The notes below the pieces were generated by a model, which saw nothing but the letters and a program-made list of their open reading frames with translations, did not search any database and was not told where the DNA came from. This document shows positions 1 through 9,719 of a stretch of DNA of 64,000 nt, piece by piece. How positions within the stretch are numbered: the stretch's first letter is position 1; each line of letters begins with the position of its first letter. The stretch is from NCBI GenBank assembly GCA_963662175.1, contig OY759215.1, positions 9,041,079 to 9,105,078 of the forward strand, given 5' to 3'. The translations under genes and the position numbers were made by a program. The DNA comes from Aradus depressus. Lineage: Eukaryota > Arthropoda > Insecta > Hemiptera > Aradidae.

Positions 1-1625
1 CTTGTACCTGGCATGTTTGATGTGATTTCAGGTAATATGACTGCCTCCACTTGGAACTGCGGTTGGTCAGAATCTCGAGGCTTGATGCGACAACTGGTCA
101 TCCCATTAGTGTCACCTACAATATGCTGACCTAGGCCTACAACAGGGAAATTACATTTTTTAATACGTAACCCCAAACGTTGTACACATGCTGCCGTGAC
201 GAAAGATGTTTGCGCCCCAGAATCGATCAATACTCGGATGGTCTGATACTCACCTAGATAGTCCTGTATATGTACTAAAGCAGTACCTAGTAACACAGTT
301 TTGAAGCTTGTTTGAGACTGTGGATTATAGGCATGTAACGCTGCATCAACTGCCGCAGTGCTGGGCTCAGAAGACTTCATAGTGGTATTGAATCTAGATG
401 GGTAACTACTGGAATGTAAATAAGTGTGATGGCGAGCACCGCATGTGAGGCATGATGTCATGGAAGAGCATCTAGGCTGTAAGTGGGTCCCTTTAAGACA
501 ATTGAAACACAGCCTGAGGGCTTGAACCCGTTCTTGGCCCTGGTGTGGCTTCAATTGAAGAAAGTCAGGACACTTATATATAGTATGATGAAGTTTGCAG
601 ACCGGGCAGGCTTTAGTAGGCGACTGCGCTGAGGTCGATACAGATCCTCGTTTGGCGAACCTATTGTCCGGTGATTTTAATAAGGTCTTCTTCCCAACAG
701 AAAATTGAATCCTAGGGTTCAGTTTGATCTGCTGAGTGGTCTGGGAGACCTCCAAAACATGAGTCTGGTGGTGTATGTATGTCACAAGATTATTCCAAGT
801 TGGAATTTCTTGATTGATATGATGGCGCTCAAAATTCTTTTTTGTCTCATAAGGCAGGCTGCGCAAGGCAACATGCATCAATATAAAACCAGGCAGGTCT
901 ACAATTTCTAAATTATGTAAGGCGGTAGCGGCCTCACAAAATACCTCCAAAAATTGATTAAGACTCTCTGGTGACTCAGTGTGAAGAGGACGAAAATTGA
1001 ATATAGTTTCTAATATGTCCGCACCGAGTATTCTTTTATTCTGATACTTGTTCAGAAGAGCGTCCCAAACTATGGGATAGTTGGCCTCACTGATGGGCAA
1101 GGTTCTAACCACAGACAAGGCTGGGCCAGAAACTGACGAAATCAGATAATAAAACTTTTCCACGGCGGTGATGGCAGGATTCTCATGGATGAGACATTTG
1201 AATTGTTCATAAAAGGGGGTCCACCCCTTGAGAGATCCGTCGAAAGTCGGCAGTGACAATTTGGGTAGCCGAGGTTGGACTGCCTTTACTGTCTGTTCTA
1301 CGGGACACTGAGCCGGCTTGAGCAAGTTTCCAGCTGCTGTTTTGATGGCATAATACATCTCCTCAAAGGCCTCCAAATTTTGATAGGAGGGCACATGATC
1401 CGGATCCAGGGTGATCTCCAAGTCATTGATATGCTCCACCAGGTCTTGGAAACCTGAGCGGATCTCCTCTATATCTTCATACCGACTTTTGAAAATCGCG
1501 ATCTTACTTTGATCACTGCCCGCAGCAACGGACGCATCATATAATAGCTGCAGCTTCCGAAACGTATTCTCCTTCTTGGCTACAAAACGTTTTAACTGGG
1601 ACTCTGTCTTCATTGTTTTTGGCAT
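1..1625 (-). CDS. BEL/Pao retrotransposon Gag-protease, runs off the window edge
   Basis: The minus-strand frame is open from an ATG at 1625 to the left edge, about 540 codons. The protein starts MPKTMKTESQLKRF. It continues through a charged helical Gag region, then a cysteine-rich region near 600-410 with CPVCKLHHTIYKCP and CFNCLKGTHLQPRC, typical of BEL/Pao Gag. An aspartic protease follows at about 235-190, with the active-site motif VLIDSGAQTSFVT (DSG). Reverse transcriptase, RNase H and integrase would lie beyond the window. I checked that start and protease motif share one frame, but not every codon between them. This is a mobile-element polyprotein, not a host gene. The clean reading frame suggests a fairly young copy. 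Confidence 0.85.
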   Translation of the reverse strand, partial: MPKTMKTESQLKRFVAKKENTFRKLQLLYDASVAAGSDQSKIAIFKSRYEDIEEIRSGFQDLVEHINDLEITLDPDHVPSYQNLEAFEEMYYAIKTAAGNLLKPAQCPVEQTVKAVQPRLPKLSLPTFDGSLKGWTPFYEQFKCLIHENPAITAVEKFYYLISSVSGPALSVVRTLPISEANYPIVWDALLNKYQNKRILGADILETIFNFRPLHTESPESLNQFLEVFCEAATALHNLEIVDLPGFILMHVALRSLPYETKKNFERHHINQEIPTWNNLVTYIHHQTHVLEVSQTTQQIKLNPRIQFSVGKKTLLKSPDNRFAKRGSVSTSAQSPTKACPVCKLHHTIYKCPDFLQLKPHQGQERVQALRLCFNCLKGTHLQPRCSSMTSCLTCGARHHTYLHSSSYPSRFNTTMKSSEPSTAAVDAALHAYNPQSQTSFKTVLLGTALVHIQDYLGEYQTIRVLIDSGAQTSFVTAACVQRLGLRIKKCNFPVVGLGQHIVGDTNGMTSCRIKPRDSDQPQFQVEAVILPEITSNMPGT

Positions 1626-2032
1626 GGAGAGGAAAAAAATATATATATATGTATATATATGTATACAATGAAGAAAATGTAAACGATATTTCGTAAAATA
1701 TAAAATGTACGAAATAGAAATAACGTAAATAATATTTCCTCAAATATATATATACGTAAGAGTATACGGTGAAGGAAAGGATTATAAGGTGAAGAAAAGG
1801 TAAACAATATTTCGTAAAGGATAAAACGTAAGATAGAAAACGTAAATAATACTTCCTAAGGTACCTATAAGATATAATTCTATAAGGTAAAGAAAGGTAC
1901 ACTTTGAAAAAAATAAAATTAAACTATTCCCAAATTTTCAAAAAAAAAAGTTTAAATAAAAATGATTAAAAACTTTGAAAATAACTTAATATTTTTATAG
2001 GACTGTTTTGATCCGGCGGCGTAGGACCAATA
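1626..2032 (-). other. AT-rich untranslated leader of the BEL/Pao element
   Basis: About 400 bp between the candidate primer-binding site and the Gag ATG. It is very AT-rich and holds two diverged tandem stretches around ACGTAAATAATA-type motifs (1690-1860). Short open frames here are low-complexity and show no family resemblance. Confidence 0.5.
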
Positions 2033-2366
2033 TGTACACGCCGGGTGTATGTATAACTGATAAAAGTGGACTGTATATAAAAAAATGTAAAAATGAAAGC
2101 ATGGCCTCTACTCACGGCATGGGTGAACGAGGTCAAGGTTAGGTGAGGGACCAGGTCAGATGGTCAACAATTGATGTTCGACAGATCAGAGCGGGACCAG
2201 GTCAGATGGTCAACAATTGATGTTCGACAGATCAGCGAGGGACCCAGTCAGATGATCAACAACTACTCCTACTCCTACTGATTAGTTCAGGTCCGCTCCC
2301 CTTCTTTCTTCATAGATAGCGCTAGCTGCAACGGGCCTAGTGGCGCTGCGATGTACACTCACTACA
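2033..2366 (-). repeat. Candidate 5' LTR of the BEL/Pao element
   Basis: Read on the minus strand, this segment starts TGTAGTGAGTG and ends GTGTACA, the TG...CA ends expected of an LTR. It is followed by a primer-binding-like stretch TTGGTCCTACGCCGCCGG. A 46-bp unit (GGGACCAGGTCAGATGG at its start) is repeated about 2.6 times at 2147-2265. The outer edge coincides with an abrupt change into an unrelated Gag frame at 2367, which supports the boundary. The second LTR is outside the window, so the ends cannot be confirmed by LTR-LTR comparison. Confidence 0.55.
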
Positions 2367-2667
2367 AGGCAGGGGAGGGGGGGGGGGGGGGAGGAATAAG
2401 GAAATGCCAGGCCTCAACAGTCATAAACAATTTATTACTTTTTGTCATTTCTGTCATAAATGATTTATTATTCTCTTTTATTAACAATTTATTATTTTCT
2501 TTTATAATTTTCATCAATGTGTCCATGTCTAAACTACTGTTTCTGTCTGTCGTTATTGCCGTTGTTTCGTTTGTCTCTAGTACTAATTCCCCATTAGTCT
2601 CTTCGTCATCCCCCTGGTCACCCTCTGTCATTGATTCACGTATTTTTGACCTTGTACCTTCAGCCAT
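2367..2667 (-). pseudogene. Gypsy-type Gag N-terminus, cut by the BEL insertion
   Basis: The minus-strand frame begins MAEGTRSKIRESMTEG at 2667 and runs through an acidic, then KENNK-repeat region. It ends in a proline run encoded by a poly-G/poly-C tract at 2378-2391, right beside the BEL LTR edge. Small acidic N-termini like this are common in Ty3/Gypsy Gag proteins. Upstream (2700-2870, minus) lie two copies of a roughly 50-bp leader repeat containing AAAGACCCC and GCCGGGTA. The rest of the gene is absent. The family assignment is an inference. Confidence 0.45.
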
Positions 2668-4020
2668 TTTTAAAATACAAATTACTATAATGGATATTAA
2701 TCAATATAAATTATAAATTGTTCTCTTATCTCACCGGATTTCTTTCGTACCCGGCACAATCCACCATAAATTGAAGTGATCTTACTCGGGGTCTTTTAAA
2801 ATTGAAGCTATACCCGGCGCAATTCACCATTAAATTGTAGTGACCTTGCTTGGGGTCTTTATCACTTTTATTATTTAATATGAAAATGATTTTACTGTTG
2901 GGGTTAATGTGCGTACTCAGAAGGTAAGCGAGGCTATAGAGGGTTCAGAGAACAATTTATAAGACAACATACATTTATTAAAACAATCATTGACCATATA
3001 ATAGTGAGGCGTCCCTCCATGAATTGCATATCTGGAATAAATCTATAAAACATGAAACAATTTATATGATCTTAAATGTTCTTGTAACTCCCGCAATATG
3101 AAGATGTCTATTGATGATCAGCCAGCAATTCGTCTCGATGTCGGAGAAAAATGTAAAATAAATGGTTCCGTTACCTTGAAAGTCTTCTTTTTCCAAACCA
3201 CACTCCAGCCTGCGGTCTCTCATCCAGAATTCACGAAGATTGAGGAACTTCCAGTCCCTTGGAAATAGACAGCAGGGATGATCTCCCTCCAGCAGCAAAA
3301 ATGAGATTCTACTGTCTCCTACGTCAGCTCAAACGGGAGTCTCCTTCCTCCGACAGCTCAGCCAGGAATGTCGACCTCCTCCCACGGTCACTAAAACAAG
3401 AGTGACTATCTTCTCCGACGACCCAACTATCAATGTCTCTGTCTCCCCCGACAGCTCAACTAGCACTGTCTGTCTCGTCTGACACTTCAGACGGGAATGA
3501 CTGCCTACCTCGACAGCTGAAACGGTAGTCTCCCCCGACAGCTCAACGAGCAATCTCTACCTCCTCCCACGGCCACTAAGGCAAGAGTGTCTACCTCCTC
3601 CGACACTTCAGACGGTAGTACTCTCTTCTCCGACACAGGAACAAACTTGAATTTTCCTCCCCTCCACTTTATGTATCTTCCAACTAGTGCGCTACTCGTG
3701 GTCGTTCTCAGAACTATAATTACCATTAGGTCTCTGATATCTAATATATCACAATGTATATATATATATATATATATACATATGTGTATATATATATATA
3801 CACCTACAAGTTGTCTGTCAGTTCCTAATACTGCTAGTCGTATATCTGTGGAGACCTCCCTCTAAGCTCCCCATTATAGTGTTCGCCATCTGGCAAGAAA
3901 ACAAATAAACTGACCGGCTGTAAAAAGTATGATATTGAAGGTGTTGTTTGTCAGCTGTTGTTATACAAAAAATCAATTATTAAAAACCTTTAGCTTTATC
4001 CATTACTAGTTTAATATTAA
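2668..4020. repeat. Probable Gypsy leader/LTR remnants with degenerate tandem motifs
   Basis: There is no supportable gene here. 2700-2870 holds the duplicated leader repeat of the adjacent Gag fragment. 3300-3640 is a degenerate tandem region in which CCCGACAGCTCAAC and CTCCTCCCACGGYCACTA motifs recur at irregular spacing. 3756-3803 is an AT microsatellite. A short minus-strand stretch near 3066-3130 resembles the NRHLHI.G segment of LINE C-termini (compare 24640-24670) but is too short to call. I could not place LTR ends. Confidence 0.35.
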
Positions 4021-4039
4021 TTCAGTTTAAGAGACCTAC

Positions 4040-4345
4040 AATTGAGTGGTTGACGCGAAAAAGGTTCTAAGCGCCACTTTAGTCGAAAATGAGATTTCTG
4101 TGGAATCAGGTTCTATAGGTCTCTAGAGACTGTGTAGGGAAGTTTTTTTTTTGCCGTTACAGCAGCAGTTGGTAGTATTGAGCCCACGTCAGCGTTGAGC
4201 CTCATGGAAGAAGTTTCTAACAGTCTTTTTTTTTCTTCTTTTTTTTTTTTTTTTTCTAACAGTCACTGTAGTTCTCAACATGGCAGAGGAAGGAAGTGTT
4301 ATTTTGGCGTTTAGAACCTTTTTCGCGTCAACCACTCAATTGGTG
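4040..4345. repeat. Two inverted LTR-end fragments of a CsRn1-like Gypsy element
   Basis: About 40 bp at 4040-4085, containing GAGTGGTTGACGCG, recurs in inverted orientation at 4300-4342 (CGCGTCAACCACTC). The right copy is followed by ATTGGTGACCCC, which fits the tRNA-Trp-like primer-binding site used by the CsRn1 clade. I read the right copy as the 3' end of the 5' LTR of the element whose Gag starts at 4470. The left copy is a second LTR piece in opposite orientation. A T-rich tract fills 4228-4256. Confidence 0.5.
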
Positions 4346-4469
4346 ACCCCAAAAGTGAATCGAAACGAGTGCCGTATACACGTATCTCTCTCGTGAACGC
4401 GTATATTCACGTAATTTTCTTATTCCTCTTTAATATTAAGGTAATAACAATTAAGAACTGGTAATAATA

Positions 4470-5301
4470 ATGGCCGAAAATGCTCCCGTAAGCCAGAGCT
4501 TTGTAGTGGATCGAGTAAGCATCAAAATACTCCCGTTTTGGATAGAGAAACTCGGAATTTGGTTTTATCTAGTGGAAGTCCAATTCACTATTAATCACAT
4601 AACTACAGAGGACACAAAATTTAATTACTTGGTAGCGCAATTAGAACCAAAATTTATTGAATACATATGGGACATAATTCAAACGAATCGTGCTGATAAA
4701 TACTCAGCCGCTAAAGACCGATTATTAGCTAGTTTTAAGGAAAGCGAAGCTAAAAAAATCAAACGGTTAGTCACAGGATTAGAAATTGGCGATGAAAAAC
4801 CTAGTCATTTTTTGAGACGGATGAAATCCTTAGCTGGAGAAGAAATAAACGAAAAAGTTTTAAAAACCTTATGGATTGAAAAATTGCCAGATTCAGTAAA
4901 AAAATATTTTAGTAATCAGTGATGAAGGCCTAGACAAGTTAGCTGTCATGGCTGACAAGATTATGGAGATGAGCTCACACTCACAAGATTATTCAGTTGC
5001 AACATCTAATCCAAATACGACTCAACTTCACCATCAAACTGACCTACATACCAGAATTTCCAACTTAGAGAAACAAATCGAAGCTTTTAATTTCAGAGAA
5101 TGTCCAATTGAAAAAAATACAAATCGTCGTGCTATGCGCAGTCGATCTCGCAGCAAACGACGCTACGACCCAAAAGGTAAATATTGTTATTATCATTTTC
5201 GATTTGGTGTCAATTGCAAGCCTGAAAAATGCCAACAACCTTGCACATGGTCGGAAAACTCGAAACAGCTATTTTCAACGAATGCCCGAGTTAGAATATA
5301 G
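4470..5301 (+). pseudogene. CsRn1-clade Ty3/Gypsy Gag with one frameshift
   Basis: The first frame (4470-4922) starts MAENAPVSQSF and carries the DKYSAAKDRLLASF capsid-like region. It hits a stop where a one-base shift would continue as SDEGLDKLAVMADKI, the normal continuation in this clade. The second frame (to 5301) has a basic stretch and then CYYHFRFGVNCKPEKCQQPC, the CxxH...C...C (CHCC) knuckle that marks CsRn1-type Gag. Primer-binding sequence lies about 125 bp upstream. No protease or reverse transcriptase follows, so the element is truncated soon after Gag. It is inactive as written. Confidence 0.7.
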
Positions 5302-5702
5302 CTTTGTAATGGAATATGATATTAAAAGAAATGTTATTCCAGTACCCAGGTCTCTAAGAATAAATACATGAACGTCAAAAAGAAAGAAACAAAATAAAAC
5401 AGTAGGAAGACAATGTCTAAAGTTTATTTCAAATAAAAATTTATTTCTAGAAATCTAGTCTCACAACATTTTACTATCACAAGTGGCCAGTTGAACTTCT
5501 TGGGAATGGTCTCATCGGCAGCTCAAAAGTAGGGTACTACTAAGCTTGCCGACCTCGTCCTAAATCTGGTCAACCGGTTCAGAGCTCCTTAGACCTTAGA
5601 GCTCCTTGTCACAGAATAGCCAGCGATGGCGGCCACGAAAGCATTTGATATGGTTTTGAGTGTTGCAAATATAAACTATATACAAAGCACAGATTAGCGA
5701 TA
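5302..5702. other. Intergenic stretch with no recognised gene
   Basis: Sequence between the Gypsy Gag and the cathepsin exon 5 relic. The first 90 bases (AAGAATAAATACATGAACG, 5357-5375) resemble, in reverse, the flank found 3' of genes B, C and D near 26890, 37450 and 48790. I therefore read it as duplicated gene flank. Nothing coding is supported. Confidence 0.4.
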
Positions 5703-5790
5703 CCTGTGTGGTGATCCGGGTCGAATGGAGTCTTGTATGAATGATTGGTGCACTTCTTACGTAGTCGGGATGTGCCGAGACATGTTCCCT
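5703..5790 (-). pseudogene. Relic of cathepsin B exon 5
   Basis: Minus-strand translation gives RKKCTNHSYKTPFDPDHH, matching the 3' half of exon 5 in the intact copies ([17 protein letters not shown]). The equivalent of the exon 5 donor is preserved in part (CACCACACAG then GTA). The 5' half is replaced by LINE reverse transcriptase sequence. This is a sixth, decayed cathepsin copy lying 3' of gene A. Confidence 0.7.
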
Positions 5791-5953
5791 TGCTTAGGAT
5801 TACCACATCGTCGGCAAATTGGGCGATTGTATTTGGATCTACGGTTGGATAATCCGGGCTATAAATTAGGCATAAGAATGGTTCTAGGCAACTGCCTTGT
5901 GGCACGCTCACCCTTATGTTGGCAATAGAGGATACTGAGTTTCCGCATTTCAC
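5790..5953 (-). pseudogene. LINE reverse transcriptase fragment
   Basis: Minus-strand translation includes VPQGSCLEPFLCLIYSPDYP and, further on, FADDVVIL, the two adjacent core boxes of LINE reverse transcriptases (PQGS...L and FADD). Only about 55 residues are left. The frame runs straight into the cathepsin exon 5 relic, so the LINE piece is joined to gene debris. Confidence 0.7.
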
Positions 5954-6130
5954 GGCAAAAATGCGTTTTTGTATAAATATATAATATTATATATATTTCA
6001 TAAGTGGTGCAATATAATTTTTGTGGTTGTGCTAAATATAACAAAACATTCATAAAACAAAACGTGTATTTCCATTTATATCTTATACATTATAGTTTTA
6101 GTGAGCGAATTCATTGGGTTATCAGTGAGT

Positions 6131-8061
6131 TTAAACTTTCGGGATTCCTGCTGTAATGCTATTTTCAAATCCACATTCATCTTCACCTCGGAGAATCTTA
6201 AAAAGGCCGTCTTGGCCCCAGTCAGTATTCCAAGAGTTAGCGACCAGCCAGTATGGAGTGCCGCTTTCTATCCCCCAGCCAATGATTCGTACAGCATGGC
6301 CGCCAAGAAAAGATCCAGAAACATAATGGTATACACCTGGAAAAATACTCAAGTCAATATCTTTTTAAAAAAAACATCTGGAGATGGAAATGAAAAACCC
6401 AGGACATTTGAAGGATTATAGCACCATGTACAGCATGATAGGAGAGAGAGAGAAGACAGAGAGCGAGGTAGAGACTGGCTGAAAAGGGTGACTGAAGACT
6501 TGGAATGAGGAGTTGGATGATAGTGGCTCTGGACCCCGGTAGAAAGAGTTCTTTGAGAAAGTTAAGACTCTTGCAGAACTGTAGCACAGTAGGAAAAGTA
6601 GTACTATAGCGGACCATGGTCTGTTGCCCCAAGGACAGATAAGACCGGAGAATTTTAGAATTTTTTTTCTTATTTTTCTAATATTAATAATCAAAAGTTA
6701 GTTTAGTTTCTTATAAAAACATACCAGATTTATATGTAAGGAAGTCTTCGTAGACGGAGAAAGAAGCTTCCACCGGGCCGCTAAATACCATTTCTTTCTT
6801 AATTTCCCTTTCACCTTCAATCGAATATCCTTCTTTAACTGTTAACAAAAATAATACCAGAGTCTTTAACCTGAAATAAGATGTGTAAAAGATCCTTGAA
6901 AGAAGAAATAATCTAGTTAATAATTGGTGTATGATGAAATTTTTCTAAGATTTAGTAGCGCTGCATAAAATGTTTATGCATAGTATTATAGTGTGAATTA
7001 TAGCCGTATATAATCTTTAAACAGTACTGCGGGACTTTTGTCATCGCCTCAAAGAGCTCTGATTGTTCCGATTATTATCAAATTTCATTCCATGGATCTT
7101 AACACGAAAAAAATCTCGAAAATGGCAAAGCGTTACTTCTATGGTGATCTTGGTCAAATGGCGTCTTGTATGAAGGATTGGTGCACTTCTTCTCGCAAAG
7201 GGGGGTGTCACTCATGGGAAGAGATGAACAGGGTGTCAAACTACCGTTGGTGTGATGTTCACAAGCTTGGATCTCGTACGGTTGGCAACCCTGCATAACA
7301 GAGCAACAATTTTAGGTTAGATGGGTAGGTATCTTGTTTCAATCTTAATGAGATCGATACGTACAATGTTTGACTTGTAGCCACCTCCAGTGACGACACC
7401 ATTCGTCTCAAAAAATCTCCAAGCAGCTGTAGGATAGCCTCCTTGACACCCATTGCCGCAACTTCCGCAGCAGCTAAGCAGTTCTTCGTCAGAAATGGGG
7501 TCGGTAAATGTACCGTTGGTTTCAATGCACATCCGGTCTGAGAAAGCAGACGTTGCAGCTACCGCCTGAAATTACATATTTTACTATTTAAACTGCCCCA
7601 ACTAAGTATAAAGTCAAGTGCAGTGTTAGCTATATGTAAGGTTACCCAGCAGGATCCACAGTTGCCTTGGTCCCGGATCTGACGGATGGTCGGACAATTA
7701 GGCCACTGTTTCCTAGAATCAAACTCTTCTGGGATGAGGAAGTCTGACAGTTCATCATGTTTCTTTCTTAAAGGCAGTCTAATGCCACCTTCTTTAACTC
7801 CAAGGAGACCTTTAAGGTACGAATAGGTCGTATCTGGAGCAAAATTACGTCCTGCCTTCAAACAAAATAAGGAACACATTAAATAAATATGAAATAAAAA
7901 TAGAAGTAATTACTAATAAGAAGCCAAGGTTGACAATTACTTACTTTCCATAAAGCATTAGCAGAATTTACTTCATTGATGATTCGTTCTTGATCGTAAA
8001 TGTCTGGAATTTTTGCAGCGTTCGTGGCTGCAATTATTAAACTAATCAAGACCAATTTCAT
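6131..8061 (-). CDS. Cathepsin B-like cysteine protease, copy A (intact, 333 aa)
   Basis: Secreted or lysosomal papain-family protease, probably digestive. Coding exons are 8062-7945, 7855-7646, 7565-7365, 7290-7137, 6838-6725 and 6336-6131; all introns are GT-AG. Splicing by hand gives 333 residues. The signal peptide starts [15 protein letters not shown]; the propeptide contains [10 protein letters not shown]; mature start is near [11 protein letters not shown] (about residue 80). The oxyanion Gln102 and catalytic Cys108 are in DQGNCGSCW, His279 in [11 protein letters not shown], and Asn299 in [10 protein letters not shown]. The occluding loop keeps CEHH (His188, His189), so dipeptidyl-carboxypeptidase activity is expected from the family. 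The start is the only ATG in exon 2, directly after a TTTCAG|A acceptor. The exon 5 donor reads A|GTAACG rather than the G|GTATCT of other copies. Codon phases match all other copies. Confidence 0.9.
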
Positions 8062-8160
8062 TCTGAAAGATTTCGTTAGTAAAATTAAAAATACTATAAC
8101 TACAAAAATAATAAAGAAGTTCATGCAAATTTAATACAATACTTAATATCTTCTCTACTT

Positions 8161-8507
8161 GAGGGCGCCGGTAGCTCAGTGGTATGCGTGCTTGACTTCT
8201 GAGCTCAAGGTCGTGGGTTCGTAACCCGACCGAGGCCCTTAGTTTATTTTATCTGGGAGGTTAGATAAACTTATGCACGCCGTCCTTCGGATGGGACGTT
8301 AAGCGATGGTCCCGAGCCTGTACGATGTCAGGTACTCGTTAAAGACCCCTACCCTAGATGAATAAAAATGTAGGGTAGGCAAAATTTAGGACTCCCACAG
8401 TAGAGTCGGGCTCATGTCCACCAGAGTGACGAATGAGCGCTCTGGTAGTAGGCGATATGACCTCGTAGTTAAAGCCCGGGCATGAGTTATAAAACCTAAC
8501 CTAACCT
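8161..8507 (+). mobile_element. tRNA-derived SINE with target-site duplication, in intron 1 of copy A
   Basis: The head holds RNA polymerase III boxes: A box TAGCTCAGTGG and B box GGTTCGTAACC. A body of about 270 bp contains CGTCCTTCGGATGGGACG. The tail is AACCTAACCTAACCT. An 11-bp direct repeat CTTCTCTACTT flanks it exactly (8150-8160 and 8508-8518). Copies occur at 61455-61804 and, broken, at 52903-53178. It lies antisense to the host gene inside its first intron. The acceptor stem does not pair well, so it is not a functional tRNA gene. Confidence 0.9.
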
Positions 8508-8760
8508 CTTCTCTACTTTAAGCTGCACTGCAGGGTTATATTGCTACATAATATATTTCTTGGTATCTCGCTTACGAGATACGTAGAACGATAAGACCAG
8601 GCAAAGGATTGAATCATTTAAAATTATCCAATATTAAAATAGTTTATTATAATATGAATTTTATTAGCTATTAAATAAAGAATATTGCCAAATTATCATT
8701 ATTTTTTCCTTTCGTCTTTTCATTACAGAAGGTTCTGAAGACCGAATGTAAACAGCTTAC

Positions 8761-8815
8761 CTGAGTGTTGATCCGCAGACTGAACATGGATTAACTGGCG
8801 GCAGCTCTTATATCC
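8761..8815 (-). promoter_or_regulatory. Core promoter and 21-nt non-coding exon 1, copy A
   Basis: On the minus strand there is a TATA box (TATAAGAG, 8805-8812), then TTCAGTCTG about 31 nt downstream. The arthropod initiator TCAGT places the predicted start at 8781. Exon 1 (8781-8761, 21 nt) ends ACACTCAG|GTAAG, a strong donor. The same module recurs in copies B-E. Copy A has a TATA box two bases shorter than B, C and D. Start sites are inferred from motifs, not mapped. Confidence 0.7.
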
Positions 8816-9266
8816 AGAGATCTTACTTATCTGGACACTTCATTTGTACGTTTAAATAACTCTTTTGATAGATAGTTCTCTTATCATATCTAAATGATGG
8901 GCTAATTTTTTTAAAATTTTTTTTTTACTTTTTCAAGAAATATTATGGCAAATTCCTGGGGCGCAGTGAGTTTGTGGATGACCATAAATTGTAATTCGTC
9001 CGCCCCTTCCCTTGCATGTTTATTGACTTGAATAGTAATCGTAAATTGTAACACTGAAATATAGTAGAAAATTGGTATGTAAATAACACTAAGTAACAAA
9101 ATTTGACCACGTTTTTGTTTATCTTAGTTTTTTAGTGTTTATTACTTAATTTGATGATGCTGATTATGAATATACAAGTTGTTTTTTTTAAGTGTCAATA
9201 TTTTGGCTGTGATAATAAATTTTTAAATTTTCTCAAAGCTACTAATATCACGTTTATTTAATATAA
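8816..9266 (-). promoter_or_regulatory. Conserved 5' flank of the cathepsin copies
   Basis: There is no gene here. Part of this flank (for example around 8940-9010, AAATTCCTGGGGCGCAGTGA) is also found upstream of copies B, C, D and E at similar distance from the TATA box. Conservation shows the duplication unit extends well beyond the promoter. Whether it holds enhancers cannot be told from one genome. Confidence 0.4.
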
Positions 9267-9719
9267 CTAGCAGTAATACCCGGCGTTGCCCGGGGAACTT
9301 TGACTTTTCTACTATTATCTCCTATAAGTCTTTTAAATTCTTCAACAGTACATTCATGATGTTATAATTTTCAATTATTCATACGGAATAAGGCTTATAG
9401 TCCTTCAACGTCAAACACCCCAGCTAGTAAGTTTTTAGGACCCCTGGGCATCACAGCTAGTATGCGTCTTTCAACGGCGGAAACCACAGATAGTGAATAC
9501 TTAGCATCGCTGGACATCCTAGCCAGTGCGTACTTAAGAACGCTATTGACCGCAGCTAGTAAATGCCTTGCAACAGCGGACCCCACAGCGAATACATAGT
9601 TACTACTACTACATGTGAAATTCATGCCAATCCGCTTACCCTTTAACAGTACATTCATGATGTTATAATTTTCAATTATTCATACGGAATAAGGCTTATA
9701 GTCCTTCAACTATAGCAAC

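Noticed and set aside
1537..1902. Minus-strand 121-codon frame rich in Tyr, Phe and Ile
   Set aside because: It comes from AT-rich leader sequence in a different frame from the BEL Gag.
3587..3865. A 92-codon plus-strand frame
   Set aside because: It spans degenerate repeats and an AT microsatellite.
6101..6421. Plus-strand open frames over exon 7 of each cathepsin copy (also 27241, 37760 and 59327)
   Set aside because: They mirror the conserved minus-strand exon and are not independently supported.
8163..8240. A tRNA gene (A and B boxes present)
   Set aside because: The acceptor arms do not pair and the sequence continues into a repeated body and tail with a target duplication, so it is a SINE head.
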